DNA of 13,296 nt from Candidatus Moranbacteria bacterium CG_4_8_14_3_um_filter_41_13. Its GTDB lineage: Bacteria; Patescibacteriota; Minisyncoccia; Moranbacterales; UBA1568. The position numbers and the translations under genes were made by a program. A model generated the notes under the pieces. The model did no database searches and had not been told where the DNA came from. It saw only the letters and a list, made by a program, of their open reading frames with translations. The stretch spans positions 1-13,296 of the forward strand of contig PFHN01000109.1 in assembly GCA_002782305.1 (NCBI GenBank), in the 5' to 3' direction. This document shows, piece by piece, positions 7,507 to 13,279 of the stretch (its first letter is position 1; each line of letters starts with the position of its first letter).

Positions 7507-8076
7507 ATGCAAAAACTTGGACCAGCTCAACAGAAAATTCTTCTTCTTTTTCTCGGAGGTGTTGCTCTTGGCTGTTCCGCATCACCAACACAATATTATT
7601 CTACACTTCGAAAAATCAGAAAAGAATGGCGATGGATACAACAACAGAGTTTCAACAGATCTCTTCGTTCATTACACAAACAAAAACTTCTTGAGGAAAT
7701 ATATCATAAAGATGGTACAATATCTCTTAGACTTACCGCTGATGGACGTGCCCGCGCGAACTTTTTTCAACTCTTCGGGAGTACAATAAAAATCAAGCAA
7801 CAGAAAAAATGGGATGGGTTATGGCGAATCGTCATGTTTGATGTACCAGAAGAAAAGCGTCTTTTCCGAGATATTCTTCGAAATCATCTGAAAAATATAG
7901 GATTCAAAGAACTTCAGCATAGTGTTTTTGTGTTCCCTTATCCTTGCGAAAAAGAAATATCGTCACTCGTCAAACTCTATACTGCGATTCCTTATGTAAG
8001 AATCATCACCGCAAAAACTATTGATAACGAATCAGAAATAAAACGCTCTTTTTTCAAAAAAGAACCGCCCCAATAA
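7507..8076 (+). CDS. PaaX-like winged-helix regulator with Cas2-like C-terminal domain
   Basis: A 189-residue protein. Residues about 5-95 form a winged-helix-like DNA-binding region (QQKILLLFLGG, then RKIRKEWRWI, SLRSLHKQKLLEE and the strand pair around ISLRLTADGRARA). From residue 102, WDGLWRIVMFDVPEEKR (102-118) begins a ferredoxin-like domain of the kind shared by PaaX C-termini and Cas2, continuing with GFKELQHSVFVFPYPCEKEI. D112 in FDVP sits where Cas2 has its conserved Asp. Such proteins are common in CPR genomes and are variously named PaaX or Cas2. No CRISPR array, Cas1 or phenylacetate gene is in the window, so a regulator role is more likely than spacer acquisition. The upstream palindrome fits self-regulation. 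Confidence 0.8.
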   Translation: MQKLGPAQQKILLLFLGGVALGCSASPTQYYSTLRKIRKEWRWIQQQSFNRSLRSLHKQKLLEEIYHKDGTISLRLTADGRARANFFQLFGSTIKIKQQKKWDGLWRIVMFDVPEEKRLFRDILRNHLKNIGFKELQHSVFVFPYPCEKEISSLVKLYTAIPYVRIITAKTIDNESEIKRSFFKKEPPQ

Positions 8077-8122
8077 TCAGTACCGATTATCAACGACCGT
8101 ATATTATTGGTACGTATGGTAA
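8070..8122. repeat. Inverted repeats after the PaaX-like gene, with a copy of the operator core
   Basis: CCAATAAT (8070-8077) pairs with ATTATTGG (8103-8110), and AATCAGTACCGATT (8075-8088) is a 12/14 palindrome. ACGACCGT (8093-8100) is identical to the core of the palindrome at 7396-7411, with 13 of 15 bases matching when the left flank is included. No T-run follows, so this is not an obvious terminator. Confidence 0.4.
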
Positions 8123-8257
8123 TTGATTATAGAGAGTATTCGTTACAAAAAGGAAGGGATCAAGAAATATTTATTTAGACTGCATATACCTCATAGAGAT
8201 GCCTCGTTCAGACTACGAGCTTCAAAGCTTAATAAAATGTCATATTCAGCCTGCATG

Positions 8258-8286
8258 TTGGCAAAAAGAAGAAAGACAGGTACACT
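8258..8286 (+). promoter_or_regulatory. Possible promoter of cca
   Basis: TTGGCA (8258-8263), 17 bp and TACACT (8281-8286), with the start of transcription near 8293 and the preferred cca ATG at 8306, giving a very short leader. The match to consensus is moderate. No gene is supported in 8077-8305. Confidence 0.35.
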
Positions 8287-8305
8287 TCTTATACATATTA
8301 TTTCT

Positions 8306-9844
8306 ATGATTAATAAGATTCCACAACCGGTTGTTGATATCATCGAAACCTTGCAAAAGGCTGGTTTTGAGGCGTTTATCGTCGGAGGATGTGTACGAGA
8401 TATCCTTCTCAAGCGAATCCCTAAAGACTGGGACATTACCACGAGCGCTGTGCCCGAAGAAATTATGCGGATTTTTCCTGATAGTTTCTACGAGAATGAA
8501 TTTGGTACTGTCGGTGTAAAAGTACCGAGATTTATGGAAACGACTGACTCTACACACGAGAACCTTCTACGCAATCCTAAAGAAAAGGACAGTGAGGCAA
8601 TCAGGGATATCATCGAAGTCACAACGTATCGTACCGAAGGGAAATACGAAGATAATCGTCACCCGAGTGATGTTCATTTCACGCTTTCTCTCAAAGAGGA
8701 TCTCGCTCGTCGTGATTTTACGATGAATGCTCTGGCATATGGACCAAGAGGCGATGAATGGAAACTCATCGATATTTTCTCAGGAGCAGATGATATTGAA
8801 AAGAAGATTATCCGTACTGTCGGCAGTCCCGCTGAACGTTTCAGTGAAGATGCTCTCAGACTTATGAGAGCGGTACGTTTCTGGTCAGAACTGAGGAATC
8901 CTGCGAAGCTGGATACATCGAAAAACTGGCAGATTGAGAAGGAAACAGACGAAGCGATACAAAAGCTCTCAGAGAACCTCGCTTCTATTTCACAGGAACG
9001 AATTCGTGACGAACTCTCCAAAATAATTCTCTCAAACAGTCCGAGCGAAGGAGTACAAATGCTTCACGATACACATCTCCTCCGATTCATCATTCCCGAA
9101 CTCGAACTCGGTATCGGCGTCAGTCAAAACCTGCATCACATCTACACTGTTTGGGAACACAATCTCCGTGCTCTCGCAACCTGCCCGTCGAAGAAACTAG
9201 ATGTACGCCTCGCTGTCCTCCTGCACGATGTCGGCAAGCCCGCAACGAAACGTGGCAATGGACTACACTCAACATTCTACAATCATGATCACGTCGGTGC
9301 ACGCATCACCGAGAAGATTCTTACGCGTCTTCATTTCTCCAAAGCCATTATCAAGAAAGCGACGATGCTCGTCGATAACCACCTCTTCTATTACAATGTC
9401 GATGAAGTAACGGAGGCTTCGGTGCGTCGTCTCATCAAACGCGTCGGCCTCGAAAATATGGACGACCTTATGGCTGTGCGCATCGGTGATAGACTGGGTT
9501 CTGGTGTGCCAAAGGGGAAGCCGTACAAACTCCGTCATCTCGAATATATGATCGACAAGGTTTCCAAAGATGCGATCTCTGTCAAAATGCTCGCCATCAA
9601 AGGTACTGATCTCATTTCAGTATTACACATTCCTGCTGGCCCACAAATTGGTGCTCTGCTCGATGTGCTTCTCGCAGAAACCATCGAAAATCCCCTTCTG
9701 AATACCAAAGACACACTTCTCGCGCGAGCCGAAATCCTGAAAGATAGTCCTCTCGAGACACTCCGCGAGCTGGCCAAAGAAAAGATTGACGAAAAACGAA
9801 AAGAGGAGAACAATCAAATAAAGAAGAAACACTGGGTCGAGTAA
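8306..9844 (+). CDS. cca: CCA-adding enzyme (tRNA nucleotidyltransferase) with HD domain
   Basis: Builds or repairs the 3' CCA end of tRNAs. The class II nucleotidyltransferase head has GGCVRD (27-32), catalytic Asp pair D41-W-D43, RRDFTMNA (135-142) and the base-recognition helix EDALR (181-185) in ERFSEDALRLMRA. An insertion of roughly 25 residues (about 75-100) lies before EVTTYRTEGKYED. The C-terminal half carries a full HD domain: H285, H307-D308 in LLHDVGK, H327 and H329. HD domains in this family give phosphatase or phosphodiesterase activity. The frame is open back to 8123, but those 61 extra residues are basic, lack family character and overlap a promoter candidate, so I start at 8306 (512 residues). 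Forty bases downstream is a tRNA gene lacking CCA. Confidence 0.93.
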   Translation: MINKIPQPVVDIIETLQKAGFEAFIVGGCVRDILLKRIPKDWDITTSAVPEEIMRIFPDSFYENEFGTVGVKVPRFMETTDSTHENLLRNPKEKDSEAIRDIIEVTTYRTEGKYEDNRHPSDVHFTLSLKEDLARRDFTMNALAYGPRGDEWKLIDIFSGADDIEKKIIRTVGSPAERFSEDALRLMRAVRFWSELRNPAKLDTSKNWQIEKETDEAIQKLSENLASISQERIRDELSKIILSNSPSEGVQMLHDTHLLRFIIPELELGIGVSQNLHHIYTVWEHNLRALATCPSKKLDVRLAVLLHDVGKPATKRGNGLHSTFYNHDHVGARITEKILTRLHFSKAIIKKATMLVDNHLFYYNVDEVTEASVRRLIKRVGLENMDDLMAVRIGDRLGSGVPKGKPYKLRHLEYMIDKVSKDAISVKMLAIKGTDLISVLHIPAGPQIGALLDVLLAETIENPLLNTKDTLLARAEILKDSPLETLRELAKEKIDEKRKEENNQIKKKHWVE

Positions 9845-9852
9845 AAAATCGG

Positions 9853-9875
9853 GGCATCGCCCGCCAGAGGCGGGT
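9853..9875. repeat. Short GC-rich hairpin, REP-like
   Basis: CCCGCC (9860-9865), AGA, GGCGGG (9869-9874) form a perfect 6-bp stem between cca and tRNA-Pro. No T-run follows, so it is not a terminator; cca and the tRNA can be one transcript. The CGCCCGCC core is shared with the element after infB. Confidence 0.4.
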
Positions 9876-9883
9876 AAATATAC

Positions 9884-9954
9884 CGGAGTGTCGTATAGTG
9901 GTATTACGCGCGATTCGGGTTCGCGTAATCTGGGTTCGATTCCCAGCACTCCGA
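9884..9954 (+). tRNA. tRNA-Pro (anticodon CGG)
   Basis: Cloverleaf: acceptor CGGAGTG (9884-9890) with CACTCCG (9947-9953), perfect 7 bp; D arm with A14, GG and A21; anticodon stem CGCGA/TCGCG around loop TTCGGGT with anticodon CGG at 9916-9918; four-base variable loop; T arm CTGGG-TTCGATT-CCCAG (9930-9946). C1:G72 with discriminator A73 is the bacterial tRNA-Pro identity pair, and G37 is typical. The 3' CCA is not encoded. It is compact at 71 nt. Confidence 0.95.
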
Positions 9955-9975
9955 CTACAGAGATAAAAGAAGGGT

Positions 9976-10287
9976 ATGAAAATTATTGTAGACGCTATTC
10001 AAGAAAATCCACTCTCCCTGATGCGCAAAGCAGGGTATGTTTTTCAACATCAAGAAAACGATGAGATGAGTTTCGTACGAGTATTTGCAAGCGCTGGCTA
10101 TCCCCGCTTCCACTCCTATACAAAACTTGATAAGATGACTCTAACGGTAAACTTTCACCTCGATCAAAAGAAACACACGTACGGCGATGATACTCGTCAT
10201 CACGGTGAGTATGAAAATGATGGCCCTATGAAAGAAGAAGCAGAAAGACTCATTAAAGTGTTCGGGGAGAAAGCAAGGATAGTATAG
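9976..10287 (+). CDS. Small conserved protein of CPR type, function unknown
   Basis: A 103-residue cytosolic protein with no signal or membrane segment. It starts MKIIVDAIQENPLSLMRKAGY, has SFVRVFASAGYPRFH in the middle, then TVNFHLDQKKHTYGDD and RHHGEYENDGPMKEEAERLIKVF at the end. I recall similar small proteins with a GYPRFH...LDQKK...HxGEYE pattern as widespread in CPR genomes, without an assigned function; this is memory, not a search. Clustered His, Asp and Glu residues (H, D in FHLDQKK; H-H-G-E) could bind a metal. It sits between two tRNA genes on the same strand, 21 bases after tRNA-Pro and 6 before tRNA-Leu, downstream of cca, which hints at a link with RNA or translation. AGAAGGG precedes the ATG but is too close for a normal Shine-Dalgarno. 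Confidence 0.8.
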   Translation: MKIIVDAIQENPLSLMRKAGYVFQHQENDEMSFVRVFASAGYPRFHSYTKLDKMTLTVNFHLDQKKHTYGDDTRHHGEYENDGPMKEEAERLIKVFGEKARIV

Positions 10288-10293
10288 AAAGTG

Positions 10294-10374
10294 GCTGCGG
10301 TGGTGGAATGGTATACACGCTAGTCTTAGGAACTAGTTCCGCAAGGAGTGAGAGTTCGAGTCTCTCCCGCAGCA
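10294..10374 (+). tRNA. tRNA-Leu (anticodon UAG)
   Basis: Class II tRNA. Acceptor GCTGCGG (10294-10300) pairs with CCGCAGC (10367-10373); anticodon stem CTAGT/ACTAG (10320-10324, 10332-10336) with loop CTTAGGA and anticodon TAG at 10327-10329; long variable arm with a TCC-GCAA-GGA stem; T arm GAGAG-TTCGAGT-CTCTC (10350-10366). Discriminator A73 fits Leu. CCA is not encoded. The terminator at 10381-10412 follows immediately. Confidence 0.96.
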
Positions 10375-10380
10375 CAAATG

Positions 10381-10412
10381 AAAAACCACCCTGTGTATTT
10401 GGGTGGTTTTTT
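10381..10412. terminator. Bidirectional intrinsic terminator
   Basis: AAAAACCACCC (10381-10391) and GGGTGGTTTTTT (10401-10412) form an 11-bp stem with a nine-base loop. It ends the cca/tRNA unit on the + strand. With the A-run reading as T on the other strand, it also ends the lysozyme-like gene (stop at 10425) on the - strand. Confidence 0.88.
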
Positions 10413-10424
10413 GTTATTATTTTT

Positions 10425-11036
10425 TTATGATTTATTGACTTTGTCAAAATAGATATCGACGTCGCTGATCCATTTACTGACACTTTCGTTACTGTGTCCA
10501 TCACAGTTCCAACCGCATTTCCACACAATAAATTCTTCAGGTGTCACTAGCCCATACTTATTCACAAGTGTATCAATACGTGCACCGACAACACGGATAG
10601 CTTCCTTGGGGCTTCCGAAACAACCGTGTCCCATTTCTATCCCTCGACTTCCTGCTCCACGATACCCCCAATAGTTATAACAATCCTTTCCCTCTTCATC
10701 GACAGGTACGCGCTTACCCCAGTTACTTTCTTTCTTGGCAATCGCCACAAGGAAAGCAACACTCGTCTGGTTATGCGTCGCAATATATGGAATCATTCTC
10801 TTGATAGGATATCCATCGACCAGCGATTCCATATGTTTTTCCAACACCGTTTTCGTATGCATCGGCGCTGATGCGATTTCGATTTTACTTACACTAGCGC
10901 AAGCACTATACAGAAGCCCAGTGATAAGCACCCCAACAGAAAGAAATATCGAAAGGAACACTCCTGATGAAAGTGTCTGATATACCTGCCTCGCAGGCTG
11001 TTTTATTGATTGTATAATGAAATATGAGTGTTTCAT
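10425..11036 (-). CDS. Lysozyme-like exported or membrane-anchored protein
   Basis: A 203-residue protein probably acting on peptidoglycan outside the membrane. A hydrophobic helix at about 26-47 acts as a signal or anchor; C46 follows Leu-Tyr-Ser-Ala, a poor lipobox. The rest looks like a lysozyme/glucosaminidase-type domain: VAFLVAIAKKESNWG (93-107, with E103 as the likely catalytic acid), CYNYWGYRG (119-127), GCFGSPKEAIRVVGARI (138-154) and VWKCGWNC (171-178). Four Cys (119, 139, 174, 178) suggest disulfides, as expected outside the cell. I recall this pattern from CPR genomes. I chose the ATG at 11036; a GTG at 11096 would add 20 residues but lies inside a leader hairpin. It could serve cell wall remodelling or attack on a host or prey cell. 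Confidence 0.72.
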   Translation of the reverse strand: MKHSYFIIQSIKQPARQVYQTLSSGVFLSIFLSVGVLITGLLYSACASVSKIEIASAPMHTKTVLEKHMESLVDGYPIKRMIPYIATHNQTSVAFLVAIAKKESNWGKRVPVDEEGKDCYNYWGYRGAGSRGIEMGHGCFGSPKEAIRVVGARIDTLVNKYGLVTPEEFIVWKCGWNCDGHSNESVSKWISDVDIYFDKVNKS

Positions 11037-11072
11037 AATTTTTATATTGGCTGAGATAAAGCCTAAAGAAAG

Positions 11073-11100
11073 AAAAAACGGATACCATTGTGGCACCCGT
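11073..11100 (-). terminator. Terminator-like hairpin in the leader of the lysozyme-like gene
   Basis: On the minus strand ACGGGTGCCA (complement of 11091-11100) pairs along all ten positions, two of them G-U, with TGGTATCCGT (complement of 11078-11087) around a CAA loop. It is followed at once by TTTTT (11077-11073) and more pyrimidines. This is the form of an intrinsic terminator, yet it lies about 60 nt after the predicted start and some 37 nt before the chosen ATG, so it may attenuate the gene. Confidence 0.5.
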
Positions 11101-11167
11101 CTCTTATTTCTTCGACGAGGCTCGCCTGACTCCTGTCGAGGCGGCCCGTTTATTTCATTCTACGTCT

Positions 11168-11196
11168 ATTATAGCACATCCAAAGCAAAAAAGCAA
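11168..11196 (-). promoter_or_regulatory. Promoter of the lysozyme-like gene
   Basis: Minus strand: TTGCTT (complement of 11191-11196), 17 bp, then consensus TATAAT (complement of 11168-11173) with a TG one base upstream. Transcription would start near 11161, leaving a leader of about 125 nt. The -35 abuts the terminator hairpin of the unit upstream. Confidence 0.7.
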
Positions 11197-11223
11197 CCAC
11201 CGTCGCTCACGAGCGACGGTGGT
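11185..11223 (-). terminator. Intrinsic terminator of the pseudouridine synthase unit
   Basis: A perfect 13-bp inverted repeat, ACCACCGTCGCTC (11196-11208) and GAGCGACGGTGGT (11211-11223). Read on the minus strand it is followed by TGCTTTTTTGC, which supplies the T-run. It ends transcripts coming from 11415-12143. Confidence 0.78.
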
Positions 11224-11287
11224 AAATCCTAAATACTACAAACCGTTAATTCTTCATAAAAAATAATTCTCCACTCAAGCTCTTAGG

Positions 11288-11414
11288 GCAACTATAAGTT
11301 TCGTAAGCATGGTTCTCGATTCTTATCGAGATTACGGAAGTTACATTAGGAGAATTTCCGCTGGGAAATTCTCTGTGCCCCAAAGGTTGAGATGGGGAAG
11401 TATTTTTCGAAAAA
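11288..11414. other. Structured intergenic region of unknown role
   Basis: Consecutive stem-loops fill this stretch. An outer arm pair, GCAACT/AGTTAC with TTCGTAA/TTACGGAA, encloses CTCGAT-TCTT-ATCGAG (11315-11330). Next are GAGAATTTCC-GCTG-GGAAATTCTC (11350-11373, perfect 10 bp), CCCCA/TGGGG (11378-11397) and the palindrome ATTTTTCGAAAAAT (11402-11415) touching the stop codon of the pseudouridine synthase gene. On the minus strand it would be the 3' untranslated part of that gene's mRNA, before the terminator. I match it to no known RNA family, and 11224-11287 shows nothing further. Confidence 0.5.
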
Positions 11415-12143
11415 TCAGATATTTTCTTTGAGATCAATACTAGCAAGAAAAGAAGCGCGTGCTGAACCTTTGAGCGTGCGTGATCCACCAGGTTTCAGTG
11501 CTCCAAGATGTATTCCCATAATACGGGTACGAACAAGTTTCTCTACAGTCAGATGTACGGTGTCGAGCATCCGTCTGATTTGATGTTTCTTTCCTTCGGT
11601 CAGAATGATGACTAATGTATGAGGTCCGAGTATTTCTACTTTCTTCGCTGAAAGTATCTCCCCCTCACTTTCGATACCAGCTTCGAGAATATTTTTCACG
11701 CTGGCTAATGCTTTTTCCCTGACGGTCACGACGTATTCTTTCTCGTGAGCGAAGCGTGGGTGGAGCAGTCTCTCGGTCACACGTCCATCATCAGTAAGCA
11801 AAATGAGTCCTTCAGATGCTTTGTCGAGTCGTCCCATCGGAAAAAGATTGGGAAAGGGTGAAATATCTTTTATCTCACTTTCGTTTTCTTGTGCCGAATG
11901 AGTAACAATGCCTCGTGGCTTGTAGTAGGCAACATACACAAAAGCTTTCGATGGATTTTTCTTATTCTTGCGTATCTCGACGTTGACATCGGCACTCATT
12001 ATTTTGTCACCAAGCTTGGCTTTTTTATCATCAATAAAAACAAGCCCTTTTTCAATGAGCTCATCAACGCCACGACGAGTAGCGAGTCCCCGCAGAGCCA
12101 GAAGACGATTGATACGAATAGGAAAGACAATTTTTTCTGCCAT
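11415..12143 (-). CDS. RsuA/RluB/RluF-family rRNA pseudouridine synthase
   Basis: Isomerises a specific uridine of rRNA to pseudouridine. The 242 residues contain an N-terminal S4 RNA-binding domain (about 8-55, RINRLLALRGLATRRGVDELIEKG) and a catalytic domain with YYKPRGIVTHS (73-83), GRLDKASEGLILLTDDG (104-120, catalytic D107), EKEYVVTV, and the C-terminal GKKHQIRRML and KLVRTRIMG. FPMGRLDKASEGL and LVRTRIM are closer to RluF (23S rRNA U2604) than to RsuA, but the exact target cannot be settled from sequence reading. The ATG at 12143 follows a good promoter. The gene seems to be alone in its unit, ending in the terminator at 11185-11223. Confidence 0.9.
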   Translation of the reverse strand: MAEKIVFPIRINRLLALRGLATRRGVDELIEKGLVFIDDKKAKLGDKIMSADVNVEIRKNKKNPSKAFVYVAYYKPRGIVTHSAQENESEIKDISPFPNLFPMGRLDKASEGLILLTDDGRVTERLLHPRFAHEKEYVVTVREKALASVKNILEAGIESEGEILSAKKVEILGPHTLVIILTEGKKHQIRRMLDTVHLTVEKLVRTRIMGIHLGALKPGGSRTLKGSARASFLASIDLKENI

Positions 12144-12151
12144 AACATTTG

Positions 12152-12195
12152 ATACTTAAGTATTATACTATGACAGATTTCTGAAAAAAAGTCAA
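12152..12195 (-). promoter_or_regulatory. Promoter of the pseudouridine synthase gene, with palindrome
   Basis: Minus strand: TTGACT (complement of 12190-12195), 17 bp, CATAGT (complement of 12167-12172) with TG one base upstream. A perfect TATAAT (complement of 12162-12167) lies 5 bases on but at 22-bp spacing. The perfect palindrome ATACTTAAGTAT (12152-12163) overlaps the start region. The IS30 element begins 25 bases upstream of the -35 and leaves the promoter intact. Confidence 0.6.
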
Positions 12196-12220
12196 TTGCC
12201 GACACCTACATTCTACCCAC

Positions 12221-12232
12221 AACTGCAACATC
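12221..12232 (+). repeat. IS30 left terminal inverted repeat
   Basis: AACTGCAACATC, the exact reverse complement of 13280-13291. It lies 69 bases before the transposase ATG. Confidence 0.8.
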
Positions 12233-12300
12233 ATGGTAAAAAAGACACCTCCTACGATACAATAGATAATGTACCACCATTATCATTAATCGATACAGAG

Positions 12301-13272
12301 ATGTCTTGTAAACATATTACCGCATCCCAAAGAAATGAGCTATCAGTCTTGATTCGAGCAGGAAGCACACAAAAACAGATTGCCAAACTGCTGAGGAAAG
12401 ATAGAACAACCATTTGGAGAGAACGAAAAAGAGTAGAAGGAAAATACCATGCTGGGAAAGCGAAGGATGATGTCAAAGAAAAACAAACTGGAGCTCATAA
12501 GAAAAAACGCAAGATTGAAAACAGTTCGTGGTTGAGGAAATATATTGAAGAGAAAATTCAAAAGCGTTGGAGTCCTGAACAAATCTCAGGCAGGCTTCAG
12601 GAAAAATATCCCCATGATAACAGTAAGCATGTTGGCAAGGATACGATTTACAAATATCTCTACACTCATAGAAAAGATCTCGTAAGGTTTCTCCGTTGTC
12701 AGAAAGGAAAATATCGCAGGCGATATGGTACCAGAATACGTGAAAAACAGCGTGAGGAAGGCAAAAAGAAGCGAATTGATATGCGTCCTAAGATTGTTGA
12801 CGAAAAAGGCAGGATTGGAGATTGGGAAGGTGATACTATCGTAGGAGATGACAAGAAACATATTCTCACACATACTGAAAGAAGAAGTGGTATCCTTTTT
12901 GCAGACAAACTGGGACGAGGAACTGCACAAGCTACCAAAGAAAAGACTATTGCCAGGTTTTCTCAATTACCAAAAAAGAAAAAATGTACGATAACCTATG
13001 ACAACGGTGTAACATTTTCAGATCATGAACTTACAGCAAGAGAAACTGGGATGGAAATATATTTTGCTTTTCCGTATCATAGCTGGGAGCGTGGATGCAA
13101 TGAGAATTCCAATGGACTTTTGAGACAATATTTCCCTAAGAAAACACCACTGGGAAATGTCACACAAGAGAGAATCGATTCTGCCGTAGATGAAATTAAT
13201 AGCAGACCAAGAAAGCGCTTGGGCTATCTTACTCCTTATGAAGTATTTTATGAAAAAAAATCCAAATGCTAA
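12301..13272 (+). CDS. IS30-family transposase
   Basis: Cuts and joins the ends of its insertion sequence. The 323 residues begin with a helix-turn-helix (about 5-45: TASQRNELSVLIRAG, TQKQIAKLLRKDRTTIWRE). A basic linker and a second DNA-binding region around RWSPEQISGRL (89-99) come next, then the DDE catalytic core: DWEGD (174-178), YDNG (D234) and CNENSNGL (E268). D234 and E268 have 33 residues between them, the IS30 spacing. RPRKRLGYLTPYEVF near the C-terminus is also typical. All catalytic residues are present and the frame is intact, so it may be active. The frame is open back to a TTG at 12196, but that lies outside the left repeat of the element, so the ATG at 12301 is preferred. Confidence 0.93.
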   Translation: MSCKHITASQRNELSVLIRAGSTQKQIAKLLRKDRTTIWRERKRVEGKYHAGKAKDDVKEKQTGAHKKKRKIENSSWLRKYIEEKIQKRWSPEQISGRLQEKYPHDNSKHVGKDTIYKYLYTHRKDLVRFLRCQKGKYRRRYGTRIREKQREEGKKKRIDMRPKIVDEKGRIGDWEGDTIVGDDKKHILTHTERRSGILFADKLGRGTAQATKEKTIARFSQLPKKKKCTITYDNGVTFSDHELTARETGMEIYFAFPYHSWERGCNENSNGLLRQYFPKKTPLGNVTQERIDSAVDEINSRPRKRLGYLTPYEVFYEKKSKC

Positions 13273-13279
13273 GAAAAGG

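Noticed and set aside
7507..8076. Evidence for a CRISPR-Cas locus
   Set aside because: Only a Cas2-like domain is present; no repeat-spacer array, Cas1 or effector was seen on either strand.
8123..8305. 573-residue start for the CCA-adding enzyme
   Set aside because: The extra 61 residues do not look like the family, and a promoter candidate lies inside this stretch; the ATG at 8306 fits the family start.
9860..9874. Terminator between cca and tRNA-Pro
   Set aside because: The CCCGCC-AGA-GGCGGG stem is followed by TAAATATA, not a T-run.
11094..11096. GTG start giving a 223-residue lysozyme-like protein
   Set aside because: It lies within a terminator-like hairpin; the ATG at 11036 gives a normal signal-anchor N-terminus. 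It is not fully excluded.
11073..11160. T-box riboswitch before the lysozyme-like gene
   Set aside because: A GGGTGCCA stretch is loosely like a T-box, but the conserved TGG-N-ACCGCG sequence and a specifier stem are missing, and the gene is not amino-acid related.
11246..11488. 80-residue minus-strand frame overlapping the end of the pseudouridine synthase gene
   Set aside because: Half of it is the pseudouridine synthase gene in another frame and the rest crosses strong hairpins; there is no family resemblance.
12196..12300. TTG-start extension of the transposase (358 residues)
   Set aside because: It would begin 25 bases outside the left inverted repeat of the insertion sequence, which is not plausible for its own transposase.
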